A model generated the notes under the pieces. It made no database searches. It had not been told where the DNA came from and saw only the letters and a program-made list of their open reading frames with translations. Of a stretch of DNA of 31,833 bases, positions 15,083 through 23,149 are shown piece by piece (the first letter of the stretch is position 1; each line of letters opens with the position of its first letter). This DNA is from Pseudomonadota bacterium (GTDB lineage Bacteria; Desulfobacterota; Desulfovibrionia; Desulfovibrionales; Desulfovibrionaceae): positions 1-31,833 of the forward strand of contig JAEWPX010000149.1 of NCBI GenBank assembly GCA_023399375.1, in the 5' to 3' direction. A program made the translations under genes and the position numbers.

Positions 15083-15106
15083 ATGCCGCACCTTCCCTTG
15101 CGGCAT
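15083..15106 (-). terminator. hairpin downstream of the 556-aa gene
   Basis: ATGCCGC (15083-15089) pairs with GCGGCAT (15100-15106). On the minus strand it is followed by CTTATT, a weak T tract, about 65 bp beyond the stop codon at 15173. Confidence 0.4.
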
Positions 15107-15172
15107 AAGCGCCATTACAGAGCGACGCACTATGAAAATGTCGTCCGACGACGGCAGGCCACGCCGCTCACG

Positions 15173-16843
15173 TCATGCCTGGCCGGACGTTCCGGTGGTC
15201 CCGGCCGGATCGAGATTTTCCTGAAAGAGCGTGAGCAGGTCGTCGAGGGTCATCTGCATGGCGCTTCTCGCTTTTTGCGCGGCGACGTTCCAGCGGGAGT
15301 CTGCCTCGACGAGATTCTCCGACAACTTGGCGTGGGTGCTGCGCACGGCATGGCCGGAGCCGAACGACGCATCGACATGGGTCTTGGTGCTGGTGACGCC
15401 GCGCGCGTCGTCTTCGACGGATTCCCGCATTTCCACGGCGGACTGCGCCACGAGGCGGCCGTCCTGATACGTTTCCACGCGGTGGCTGGTGCTGCGCAGA
15501 TACTTCGGGTCCTTGTCCTCGGACAGTCCCGTCAGGGTGTGAAACCCGGTCGTGTCGGGAAGGGTGTTCTCTTCCACCGTTTCGGTGTCCACTTTACGCA
15601 GGGCCACCTTGCCGTCCTTGTAGAGGGTATCCTCCCAGCGGACGCTGCCGGGGACGGCCTCGCCCCGGCTGCGGGCAAAGGCCTGGGCCGGGTCGTATCC
15701 ACCCGCGGCGATGTCGGTCAACGCCGCGCCGAGCATTGATCCCGTTTCCGCGACGCGCACGCCTTGCCCGTCGCCGAGCAGCGCCTGCGCATCGAGGGGC
15801 GTGGCCGCGCCGTACTGCCCTTCGGACAGGGAAAGCGTCCCGAGCATGTCCGGGTGTACGCCAAGGCTCCGGCCCTTTGCCTGCTTCTGAAGGATTTCTG
15901 CGCTGCTGTGCCGGACCAGCTGCCCATTGTCGTACCAGCTGGCCTCGAACTGCTGCTGCTCGAACGTGCCCTCCTTGAAGGAGTCCCGAAAGGACGCCTG
16001 GAAAGAGACATTGCCCACGTCGTCGTACATCTCCTGCGTGATGGAGAATTCCGTCTGCCGCGACACTTCGACCGTGCCGTGGGCCTTGATGCCGTTTCGC
16101 GTTTCGCTGCCGCGATTGGTCCTGCTCTCGGTCGAAACCGCGTGGGCAATGGTGGTCTTGCGCAAGAGCCGTCCCTCTCCGCCGTATTCGAGAATGTCGC
16201 CGACATAATCGCTTGCCAGGTCGTCACGCGTGAGCGTCCCGGCGAGCTCGTCCAGGCTCTGCGCGTCGCTGACGTCCTTGCCGTCGACGATGTCGGAGGA
16301 GGTGTAGCTCGCCTTGACGGACATGGAATCATGCAGTTCCTTCGAGACTTCGCCGTCCTTGTACCATGCGATGTCGCGGCGCAGGAACGCCTGGCTGGTC
16401 GTGCCCGCGGCATCGGAGGCGGCGAGTTCGGAATGGACGCGCCGGGTCAGTTCCCCGCGCTTGTCGTATTCCTCGATGTTCTTGACTACGCCGCCGGTGG
16501 CGATGCTGCCCGTTTCCTTGCGCACGAGCCGCGTGCCGTCGTATTCCAGGATCTCCATCTTGGAGCCGTGCAAGGACGTGACCTGGCTGTGACCGTTCTT
16601 CAGGGATACGGTCCCGGCCTCAAGGCCGTAGCGCGTCTCCCACAGGCTCTTGTCTCCGTCCGCCTTCGCCTGGCTGGAAAGGTCGCTGTCGGGTGCGTTC
16701 CCACGGCTTTTGGCCACGGCCTCGTCGGAAAACGAAACCGTGTCGCCCGTTGCGGCGAAGGATACCTCGGAGCCCGTGCGCAGCGCTGTGGAAAACGGCG
16801 TACTGGATGCCTTCAAAAACGACGCGGCAATGCCCTGAACCAT
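15173..16843 (-). CDS. 556-aa protein with eight MORN-like repeats, sigma-28 controlled, function unknown
   Basis: There is no recognisable enzyme domain, signal peptide or membrane segment. Eight spaced copies of a short motif, roughly [ED]-x3-Y-x2-G-x-[LV]-x2-[KRQ], occur at about residues 97-113, 123-140, 157-174, 216-232, 270-285, 300-316, 404-420 and 455-471 (for example EILEYDGTRLVRKE, EASWYDNGQLVRHS, RVETYQDGRLVAQS). They resemble MORN-2/YwqK-type beta-hairpin repeats. The N-terminus has GDTVSFSDEAVAKS. GGAGG precedes the ATG at 16843. A near-consensus FliA promoter lies about 40 bp upstream, so the gene probably belongs to the late flagellar regulon. It could be a filament- or surface-associated protein or an export substrate. 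The exact role cannot be given. Confidence 0.75.
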   Translation of the reverse strand: MVQGIAASFLKASSTPFSTALRTGSEVSFAATGDTVSFSDEAVAKSRGNAPDSDLSSQAKADGDKSLWETRYGLEAGTVSLKNGHSQVTSLHGSKMEILEYDGTRLVRKETGSIATGGVVKNIEEYDKRGELTRRVHSELAASDAAGTTSQAFLRRDIAWYKDGEVSKELHDSMSVKASYTSSDIVDGKDVSDAQSLDELAGTLTRDDLASDYVGDILEYGGEGRLLRKTTIAHAVSTESRTNRGSETRNGIKAHGTVEVSRQTEFSITQEMYDDVGNVSFQASFRDSFKEGTFEQQQFEASWYDNGQLVRHSSAEILQKQAKGRSLGVHPDMLGTLSLSEGQYGAATPLDAQALLGDGQGVRVAETGSMLGAALTDIAAGGYDPAQAFARSRGEAVPGSVRWEDTLYKDGKVALRKVDTETVEENTLPDTTGFHTLTGLSEDKDPKYLRSTSHRVETYQDGRLVAQSAVEMRESVEDDARGVTSTKTHVDASFGSGHAVRSTHAKLSENLVEADSRWNVAAQKARSAMQMTLDDLLTLFQENLDPAGTTGTSGQA

Positions 16844-16884
16844 GTCGCCCTCCAGAAACCCGTAATTGAATGTGCCATTCTATA

Positions 16885-16911
16885 CGATCGGCTTTCCGAA
16901 GCGAATCTTTA
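16885..16911 (-). promoter_or_regulatory. sigma-28 (FliA) flagellar promoter
   Basis: The minus strand reads TAAAGATT (16911-16904), exactly 11 bp, then GCCGATCG (16892-16885). The consensus is TAAAGTTT-N11-GCCGATAA, so 13 of 16 positions match with perfect spacing. Confidence 0.82.
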
Positions 16912-16923
16912 GCAACATGTTGC
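16912..16923. promoter_or_regulatory. 12-bp palindrome abutting the sigma-28 -35 element
   Basis: GCAACATGTTGC is a perfect palindrome ending at the base next to the -35 element, a suitable position for an activator or repressor operator. Confidence 0.4.
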
Positions 16924-16946
16924 ATCAATAACGGCTCGCGGTTGCC

Positions 16947-16973
16947 GCCGGCTGCGAGACGGTGACAGCCGGC
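16947..16973. repeat. 8-bp inverted repeat before repeat copy B
   Basis: GCCGGCTG (16947-16954) and CAGCCGGC (16966-16973) pair perfectly. It may be a diverged remnant of the larger first palindrome of the dispersed repeat. Confidence 0.4.
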
Positions 16974-17021
16974 GTACGCGCGCCGTACATCCTCCCGCCG
17001 CAACGCTCCATTCCACCCATA

Positions 17022-17087
17022 GAGGAGGTCCAGGAGGGGATCATCACCTTCTGGCCGCCGAAGGCATCTTCACCCTCCTCCCCCCTG
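17022..17087 (+). repeat. dispersed two-palindrome repeat, copy B (partial)
   Basis: Positions 17025-17084 match copy A 217-276 with 5 differences in 60. In this copy the palindrome right arm is degraded (ATCACCTTCTGG), giving one G-U pair and one mismatch. The first large inverted repeat is not recognisable upstream. It sits about 75 bp before dcd, at the edge of the inserted minus-strand genes. Confidence 0.75.
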
Positions 17088-17162
17088 CCGACGCGCCGTC
17101 TTGACGCCGCCGCGGGCATGGTCCACTCTGCGCCCATCGCCGCTTTTTCCGCTGGAGCCTCC

Positions 17163-17624
17163 ATGGACAAACGCCTGCCCTGGCCCGATTACTTCATGCG
17201 CATCGCCTACCTCGTGGCCGAGCGCAGCACCTGCCGCCGCCGCAAGGTCGGGGCTGTGGCGGTCAAGGACCGCCGCATACTGGCCACGGGCTACAACGGC
17301 TCCCCCACGGGCACCGCCCACTGCCTGGACATCGGCTGCCTGCGCGAGGAGCTCGGCATTCCCTCGGGCGAACGCCACGAACTGTGCCGGGGCCTGCACG
17401 CCGAACAGAACGTCATCATCCAATGCGCCCTGCACGGCGTGCCCATCGTCGGCGCGGACATCTACTGCACCACCCAGCCGTGCCTGATCTGCACGAAGAT
17501 GCTCATCAACTGCCAGGTCAACCACATCTATTTCAGCCAGGGCTATCCCGATCCCCTTTCGGCCAAGATGATCGCCGAGGCGGGCATCGGCTTCGACCTG
17601 CTGGAGGGCGAACATGCCGTCTGA
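17163..17624 (+). CDS. deoxycytidylate deaminase family protein
   Basis: This 153-aa zinc hydrolase of the dCMP/cytidine deaminase (ComEB-type) family converts dCMP to dUMP for thymidylate synthesis. The zinc and catalytic residues are His79-Ala-Glu81 (GLHAEQN) and Cys107-x-x-Cys110 (QPCLICTK). The insert with Cys and His (AHCLDIGCLREE...HELC) is typical of dCMP deaminases. GGAG precedes the ATG at 17163; longer in-frame starts run through repeat copy B. It overlaps ribD by 11 bp, so the two are translationally coupled. Confidence 0.93.
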   Translation: MDKRLPWPDYFMRIAYLVAERSTCRRRKVGAVAVKDRRILATGYNGSPTGTAHCLDIGCLREELGIPSGERHELCRGLHAEQNVIIQCALHGVPIVGADIYCTTQPCLICTKMLINCQVNHIYFSQGYPDPLSAKMIAEAGIGFDLLEGEHAV

Positions 17625-18762
17625 TGCGGAATTCATGGCCAGAGCCCTTGAGCTGGCCGAACGCGGCCGGGGAAGCGTCACGCCAAACCCGCGGGTCGGC
17701 GCGGTGCTCGTGCGCGACGGGAAGGTCTTGGCCGAGGGCTGGCACAAGGTCTTCGGCGGCCCCCACGCCGAGGTGGAATGCCTGCGCGCGGCCGAGGACG
17801 CCGGCGTCGATCCGGCCGGGGCCACGATGTACGTGACCCTCGAGCCGTGCAACCATTTCGGCAAGACGCCGCCGTGTTCGCGCACGTTGCTGGAATCGGG
17901 CGTGTCCCGGGTGGTGATCGGCTGCCTGGACCCCAATCCCGTGGCCGGAGGCGGCGCGGAGCTGCTGCGCGCCGGCGGCGTGGACGTGGTGGTGGGCGTG
18001 CTCGAGCAGGAATGCCGTGACGCCATCGCCGATTTCGTGGTCTGGAAGACGTGTGGCCGGCCCTTCGTCACGCTCAAGCTCGCCATGACCCTCGACGGGC
18101 ACATCGCCACGCGCCTGGGCGATTCGTCCTGGGTCAGCGGCGAGACGTCGCGGGCCCGGGTCCATGCCATGCGCGCCGCGTCCCAGGCCGTCATGGTCGG
18201 CGGCGGCACGCTCTACACCGACAACCCGCGCCTCACCCACCGGGGCGTGGACGGCCCCCTGGCGGGCAATCCCCAGCCCCTGGCCGTGGTCGTGACCCGG
18301 CGGCTGCCGGCCACCGAAGCGCCGCTCTATCTCTTGACCGACCGGCCCGGGGACCTCGTGCTGCTCACCGGCATGCCCAACGTCAAGGGCGTGGCCGCCG
18401 AACGGCTGGCCGAGCTGGGCATCCGGGTCTGGGGCCTGCCCGAGCACGAGGACGGCTCACTGGACCTGCTGCCGGGGCTTGTGCGGCTGCGGGAAGAGAC
18501 GAACGTCTACACCGTGCTGTGCGAAGGCGGCGGCGGCCTGGCCGGCAGCCTGCTGACCCAGGGACTGGCCGACGAACTGGCCCTGTTCTACGCGCCCAAG
18601 GTCCTCGGCGACGCCGAGGCCCTGCCCGCGTTTCGCGGCCGGGACATCGCCCACATGGCCGATGCCGCGTCCTTCCGCCTGCTTACGGCGAGCCGTTGCG
18701 GCGAGGACCTGCTCGTGCGGGCCCGGCCCACGCGGCCCGGCCCCCTGCCCGTGCGGCGCTGA
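17614..18762 (+). CDS. ribD: bifunctional riboflavin biosynthesis deaminase/reductase
   Basis: This 382-aa enzyme carries out the second and third steps of riboflavin synthesis, deaminating and then reducing the pyrimidine intermediate. The N-terminal deaminase domain (1 to about 145) has TPNPRVGAV, GPHAEVECL and EPCNHFGKTPPC. The C-terminal reductase domain (about 150-365) has TLKLAMTLDGHIAT, DSSWVSGE and CEGGGGLAGSLL. GGAGG lies in the end of dcd. No other rib gene follows; the next gene is on the opposite strand, so the remaining riboflavin genes must lie elsewhere. The short convergent gap 18763-18847 shows no clear terminator. Confidence 0.95.
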   Translation: MPSDAEFMARALELAERGRGSVTPNPRVGAVLVRDGKVLAEGWHKVFGGPHAEVECLRAAEDAGVDPAGATMYVTLEPCNHFGKTPPCSRTLLESGVSRVVIGCLDPNPVAGGGAELLRAGGVDVVVGVLEQECRDAIADFVVWKTCGRPFVTLKLAMTLDGHIATRLGDSSWVSGETSRARVHAMRAASQAVMVGGGTLYTDNPRLTHRGVDGPLAGNPQPLAVVVTRRLPATEAPLYLLTDRPGDLVLLTGMPNVKGVAAERLAELGIRVWGLPEHEDGSLDLLPGLVRLREETNVYTVLCEGGGGLAGSLLTQGLADELALFYAPKVLGDAEALPAFRGRDIAHMADAASFRLLTASRCGEDLLVRARPTRPGPLPVRR

Positions 18763-18847
18763 CCCGTCGGCCACGCCGTCGCATTCCCTCCGCTTCCGAG
18801 CCGCACTCGCGCCCGCCCCGCCGAAGCGGCGTCTCTGCCCGCAGGGC

Positions 18848-19966
18848 CTAATCCATGCGCGTCAGGTACTCGGTCACGGTCTGGGCGTCGAGGACGAGGG
18901 CCGCCCCGGCGTCGTTCTGCTGCAAAAGCGGCGAATGGTAGGGATCGAACTCGTGGGGCGCGATAAGGCCGTTGAAGATTTCGCGCAGCGCCCGCGCACC
19001 GATGCGGCTGTTTTTCGCCGCGGCATCGGCGACGGCCATGGCCGCTTCCTTGGTCAGGCGCAGCGCGATGCCCATGTGCCGGAAATAGTCCACGCACAGG
19101 CGCAGGGGCGAATTGGGGGCGTTTAGGAAAATCTGCAGCAACTCCTCCTTGCCCAGATCGTCGAGCATGGCGATGGAGCCGAAGCGCGAGATGAACTGCG
19201 GCATCATACCGTAGGCGAACAGGTCGGCCAGGCGCAGGTAGCCGCGCAGCGTGAACTTCGTCACCGTGCGCACGGACACCGAACCGTCGGCCTTGCGCTC
19301 CACCTCGGACACTTCCTTGAGCCGCCTTTCGTCGCGCCGGTTGACCAGGCAGGCGTACACCTGGTCGTAGAGCTCCTCGAACGCCCCGCCGCAGACAAAA
19401 AGCAGCCTGCCCGTATCCAGCGCCAGTTCCACCTCTTCTTCGCGCCCGTCCTCCACGACCGTGGCGCGGTAGAGGAACTTCTCGCCCTCGAGCAGCGTCA
19501 GCAGCGCATACTGCGTGGTGATGCCCTCCACGTTGGGCTTGCCCGACACCCGGCCCGAAATCTTGTCCACTTCGTCCACGCACACCGTGGCGTTTTCCAG
19601 GTAATCGGTCAGCTCCTTGGCCGAGAGCGCCGAGCCGAACAGCACCTTGGCCTGGGCCTCGAGCTTGCGGAAAAGCCGCGTGGTGCGGTCTTCGCCCTCG
19701 ATCTCGGCGGAGAGCGTGTTGGCGTTGATGATGACCATGACCCGGAACCGCGCGAGCTCCTGATGCGCATCGTAGAAATCGGTGACGGCCCGCATGAGCG
19801 TGGTCTTGCCCGTGCCGGAGTTGCCGATGAGCAGGACGTTCGGCGCGGGCAGGCCGTGGATGTGCTTGTAGAGCGAAACGCTGATGCGCCGCAGCAGGTC
19901 CGGCTGTCCGAGCACGCGCCTGGCCAGAAACGCGTCGATGTCCACGGGGAGAAGCTGCTTTTCCAT
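18848..19966 (-). CDS. ClpX-like AAA+ ATPase lacking the zinc-finger domain
   Basis: This 372-aa ATPase has Walker A GNSGTGKTT (about 48-56), Walker B CVDEVDK (about 129-135), an arginine-finger region MPQFISRFGSI and a sensor-2 motif IGARALREI. These follow the ClpX order and begin VDIDAFLARRVLGQPDLLRR. It has no N-terminal Cys4 zinc-binding domain and I see no IGF loop for ClpP binding, so it is unlikely to be the protease partner. An unfoldase or remodelling role is an inference. The start at 19966 has AGGA 7 nt upstream; the longer frame to 20065 lacks a site. It is divergent from cvpA. Confidence 0.85.
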   Translation of the reverse strand: MEKQLLPVDIDAFLARRVLGQPDLLRRISVSLYKHIHGLPAPNVLLIGNSGTGKTTLMRAVTDFYDAHQELARFRVMVIINANTLSAEIEGEDRTTRLFRKLEAQAKVLFGSALSAKELTDYLENATVCVDEVDKISGRVSGKPNVEGITTQYALLTLLEGEKFLYRATVVEDGREEEVELALDTGRLLFVCGGAFEELYDQVYACLVNRRDERRLKEVSEVERKADGSVSVRTVTKFTLRGYLRLADLFAYGMMPQFISRFGSIAMLDDLGKEELLQIFLNAPNSPLRLCVDYFRHMGIALRLTKEAAMAVADAAAKNSRIGARALREIFNGLIAPHEFDPYHSPLLQQNDAGAALVLDAQTVTEYLTRMD

Positions 19967-19989
19967 GCGCCCGTCCTGTGTTTTCGGCT

Positions 19990-20018
19990 GTCGTACCCGC
20001 TTCGCCGCCGGCCCACAA
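19990..20018 (-). promoter_or_regulatory. putative promoter of the ClpX-like gene
   Basis: On the minus strand: TTGTGG (20018-20013), 17 bp, TACGAC (19995-19990), with a leader of about 17 nt. Confidence 0.4.
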
Positions 20019-20046
20019 CCCGGCCGGGAAGCCAGGGCGCGTTCCC

Positions 20047-20075
20047 TTGGTTTTTGGGGAGCCATTTGCTAAGAC
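20047..20075 (+). promoter_or_regulatory. putative promoter of cvpA-mazG
   Basis: TTGGTT (20047-20052), 17 bp, TAAGAC (20070-20075), about 47 bp before the cvpA start. Confidence 0.45.
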
Positions 20076-20122
20076 GCGGGTGCGCACGGCGCGACCCGCC
20101 AACCGCAACCCCCCGGAGTTCC

Positions 20123-20932
20123 ATGCCCACGCTCAACATCGCCGACCTTTCCCTCGCCATCGTCTGGCTCTATTTCGGCATCCGGGGCTATCTGCGCGGG
20201 CTGGTCAAGGAGGCCGGGTCGCTCGCGGCCATCGTGCTCGGGTTCTACTGCGCCGGGGCCTACCACAAGACCCTGGCCCCGCACATGACCGAGTACATCT
20301 CCGGCAACTACGCCGGCACCGCCGCATACCTGCTCATCTTCACGGTCACGCTGCTCGGCGTCTGGTTCCTGGCCCTGGCCGTCTCGGGCATGGTCAAGAT
20401 CACCATGACGCAATGGGCGGACCGCTTTTTCGGCGGCGCGTTCGGCGTGGCCAAGGGCGTGGTCCTGACGGCCGCGCTGCTTTTTCTCATCCACCTGGCC
20501 TCGCCCCATCCCGATTTCCTGAAAGGCTCGCTGCTCGTGCCGGTGCTCGACCGCGTAAGCGGCAAGCTCTCCCGCTACATCCCCCCGGACATCAACGAGA
20601 AGCTGCGCAAATTCAGCCACAAGGATGCGCCCGATCCGGTCAAGGCGGCCACGGAGAAAAAGGCCGCGCCCGAGAAAAAGCCGGCCGAACCCGCCAAGCC
20701 CGACACCGAAAAGAAACCCGAAAACGAGAAGAAGTCGGAGCACGGCAAGACGCCCCCGGAGAAGGGCAAGGCCGACGCCAAGAAGCCCCAGACGGACAAC
20801 AAGCCCGCGGCCAATAGCGGCAAGGCCGATCCGGCCAAGGAGCGGCATCACGCCGCAACAGACGGGAAGCCCAAAGACGCTTCCCCCGACAAGACGGCCG
20901 CCAAGGCCGAGAACACCGAGAAGAAACCATGA
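20123..20932 (+). CDS. CvpA family membrane protein with long Lys/Pro/Glu tail
   Basis: This 269-aa protein has four likely membrane helices within residues 5-127 in the CvpA/colicin V production pattern (LYFGIRGYLRGLVKEAGSLAAIVLG; WADRFFGGAFGVAKG). From about residue 165 a tail of roughly 105 residues is made almost only of K, P, E, A and D (repeated EKKP and KPE units), and is presumably disordered and cytoplasmic. Typical CvpA proteins are about 160-180 aa. GGAG precedes the ATG by 4 nt. The stop overlaps the mazG start (ATGA). Confidence 0.85.
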   Translation: MPTLNIADLSLAIVWLYFGIRGYLRGLVKEAGSLAAIVLGFYCAGAYHKTLAPHMTEYISGNYAGTAAYLLIFTVTLLGVWFLALAVSGMVKITMTQWADRFFGGAFGVAKGVVLTAALLFLIHLASPHPDFLKGSLLVPVLDRVSGKLSRYIPPDINEKLRKFSHKDAPDPVKAATEKKAAPEKKPAEPAKPDTEKKPENEKKSEHGKTPPEKGKADAKKPQTDNKPAANSGKADPAKERHHAATDGKPKDASPDKTAAKAENTEKKP

Positions 20933-21711
20933 ACGCGAATTCCCCGGCCGAGGCCCTGGCAAAACTGCAAGACGTCCTCGACACCCTGCTCGGACCGGAA
21001 GGCTGCCCCTGGGACAAGGCGCAAACGCCCGAAACCCTGTGCGATTACATCATCGAGGAATCCTTCGAACTCGTGGACTGCATCCGCTCCGGCGACGCGC
21101 CGGGCACGGCAGAGGAACTCGGCGACGTCATGTTCCTGCTGCTCTTTGTGGCCACGCTGTCCCGAAAGCGCGAGGAATTCTCCCTGGCCGAGGCCCTGGA
21201 AACGGCCACGGCCAAAATGATACGCCGCCATCCCCACGTCTTCGGCGACCTCAAGGTCGCGGACCGCGAAGAGCTCCTGCGCAACTGGGAGCGCATCAAA
21301 CGGGCGGAAAAGGACAAGGACTCGGGGCTCTACGCCTCGCTGCCCAAGGGCCTGCCTTCGCTCCTCAAAGCCTACCGCATCCACTCCAAGGCGGCGCGCT
21401 CGGGGTTCACCTGGGAGACCGACGCGGCCATGAAGGCCGGGCTCGACGCCGAGCGGGCCGAGTTCGAGGCCGCGGTCGCTTCGGGCGACGCCGCCGCCAT
21501 GGCCGAGGAATTCGGCGACTACCTCTTCACCCTGACCGAATACGGCCGGAGGCTGGGGCTCAAGGCCAACGCCTGCCTGGACGTGGCCAACAACAAGTTC
21601 CTCGCCCGCTACAAGGCCATGGAACGCCTGGCCCGGGAGCGCGGCCTGTCCCTGGACGCCCTGGACATGGCGGCCAAGAACGCCCTGTGGGAAGAGGTCA
21701 AGAAAGGCTGA
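20929..21711 (+). CDS. mazG: nucleoside triphosphate pyrophosphohydrolase MazG
   Basis: This 260-aa two-domain MazG hydrolyses (d)NTPs to monophosphates, clearing aberrant nucleotides and tempering (p)ppGpp responses. The N-terminal domain has CPWDKAQTPETL and the metal-binding EESFELVD ... EELGDVMFLLLF. The second domain has AEEFGDYLFTLTEY and ends with the usual helical tail. ATGA overlap with cvpA indicates coupled translation. A 70-bp gap separates it from the photolyase, which has its own promoter. Confidence 0.94.
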   Translation: MNANSPAEALAKLQDVLDTLLGPEGCPWDKAQTPETLCDYIIEESFELVDCIRSGDAPGTAEELGDVMFLLLFVATLSRKREEFSLAEALETATAKMIRRHPHVFGDLKVADREELLRNWERIKRAEKDKDSGLYASLPKGLPSLLKAYRIHSKAARSGFTWETDAAMKAGLDAERAEFEAAVASGDAAAMAEEFGDYLFTLTEYGRRLGLKANACLDVANNKFLARYKAMERLARERGLSLDALDMAAKNALWEEVKKG

Positions 21712-21746
21712 ACCCGAAGCGAGGCAAAACGAAAGGCACATGCGGC

Positions 21747-21775
21747 TTGCCTTGAACCGGCAGGCGGCCTACAAC
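21747..21775 (+). promoter_or_regulatory. promoter giving a predicted leaderless photolyase mRNA
   Basis: TTGCCT (21747-21752), 17 bp, TACAAC (21770-21775; 4 of 6 consensus bases). A start 7 nt after the -10 falls on the A of the photolyase ATG at 21782. Confidence 0.5.
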
Positions 21776-21781
21776 GGCTAA

Positions 21782-23149
21782 ATGCTGGTCCATCCCGCCC
21801 GCGTGACGCCCCTTGCCGCCGCCGCGCCCCGGCAGTCCGGGCCGGTGGTCTATTGGATGCACCGCGACCAGCGCGCCGCGGACAACTGGGCGCTGCTCGC
21901 CGCCGCGGACCTCGCGCGGGGCTCCGACGCGCCGCTTTGCGTCGTCTTCGCCCTGGCCCCGACCTTTCCCGGGGCGACCCTGCGCCACTACGAGTTCATG
22001 CTGCGCGGCCTGGCCGAAACCGAAGCCGACCTGCGCGCGGCGCACATCCCCCTCGTGCTGCTCCCGGGCGACCCGGCGGCCGTGGTGCCGGCGTTTCTGC
22101 GGCGGATAGAAGCCGGCGCGTGCGTCACGGACTTCGACCCCATGCCGGTCAAGGGCGATTGGCTGGCCGCCGTGGCCGCCTGCGGCGCGTGCGCCCTGAC
22201 CGAGGTGGACGCCCACAACGTGGTTCCCTGCCGCCACGCCTCGGGAAAACGCGAGTACGCCGCGGCCACCTTGCGCCCGAAAATCCACCGCCTGCTGCCG
22301 GAATTCCTCACGCCCTTTCCCGAACTGCCCGTGTTCCCGGCGGCCAACCTCACAGGATTCGCGCCCGTGGACTGGGCCGCGGCGGCCGCGACCGTCACGG
22401 CCGATCCGGCAGTGACGCCCGTGCCGGACGCCGCGCCAGGCGCAAACGCCGCGCGCAAGCGCCTGCGGGCGTTTTTGCGCGACACGCTTCCCGAATACGC
22501 GGCGCGGCGCAACGACCCCAACGCCGGGGCCACGTCCGGGCTTTCGCCCTATTTCCACTTCGGCCAGCTCGCGCCCCAGCGCGCGGCCCTTGACGCCCTG
22601 GACGCCAGGCCGGGCGCGCCCGAAGGCGCGGACGCCTTTCTCGAGGAACTGGTGGTGCGCCGAGAGCTTGCGGAGAATTTCCAGTTTCACGCGCCCCGGG
22701 GCGACCTCTACGAAGCGCTCCCGGACTGGGCGCAAAAGACCCTGGCCGCCCATGCCGGCGACGTACGGCCGGCATGCTACACGCCGCGGGAATTCGAGGA
22801 AGCGCGCACGCACAGCGCCCTGTGGAACGCCGCCGAGCGCCAATTGACGCGCACCGGCCGCCTGCACGGCTACATGCGCATGTACTGGGCGAAAAAAATC
22901 CTGGAATGGTCGCCCACGCCCCGGCAGGCGCTGGCCACGGCCCTTGCGCTCAACGACCGCTACGCCCTGGACGGCCGCGACCCGAACGGCGTCACGGGCG
23001 TGCTCTGGTCCGTGGGCGGCCTGCACGACCGCCCCTGGGCGAATAGGCCGGTGTTCGGGCAGGTGCGCTACATGAACGAACGCGGCTGCCGGCGCAAATT
23101 CGACGTGGACGCCTACATCGACCGCTACTGCGAGGAGAAGGGCGCATGA
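21782..23149 (+). CDS. phr: class II CPD photolyase
   Basis: This 455-aa flavoprotein repairs UV cyclobutane pyrimidine dimers with light. Class II features include VVYWMHRDQRAADNWAL near the N-terminus, PYFHFGQLAPQ, FLEELVVRRELAENF and the C-terminal HGYMRMYWAKKILEW...RYALDGRDPNG...GVLWS...DRPW segment. No Shine-Dalgarno sequence precedes the ATG. The promoter placement suggests a leaderless transcript. It heads an operon in which each later gene overlaps the previous stop: tvp38, gnd, zwf, pgl. Confidence 0.95.
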   Translation: MLVHPARVTPLAAAAPRQSGPVVYWMHRDQRAADNWALLAAADLARGSDAPLCVVFALAPTFPGATLRHYEFMLRGLAETEADLRAAHIPLVLLPGDPAAVVPAFLRRIEAGACVTDFDPMPVKGDWLAAVAACGACALTEVDAHNVVPCRHASGKREYAAATLRPKIHRLLPEFLTPFPELPVFPAANLTGFAPVDWAAAAATVTADPAVTPVPDAAPGANAARKRLRAFLRDTLPEYAARRNDPNAGATSGLSPYFHFGQLAPQRAALDALDARPGAPEGADAFLEELVVRRELAENFQFHAPRGDLYEALPDWAQKTLAAHAGDVRPACYTPREFEEARTHSALWNAAERQLTRTGRLHGYMRMYWAKKILEWSPTPRQALATALALNDRYALDGRDPNGVTGVLWSVGGLHDRPWANRPVFGQVRYMNERGCRRKFDVDAYIDRYCEEKGA

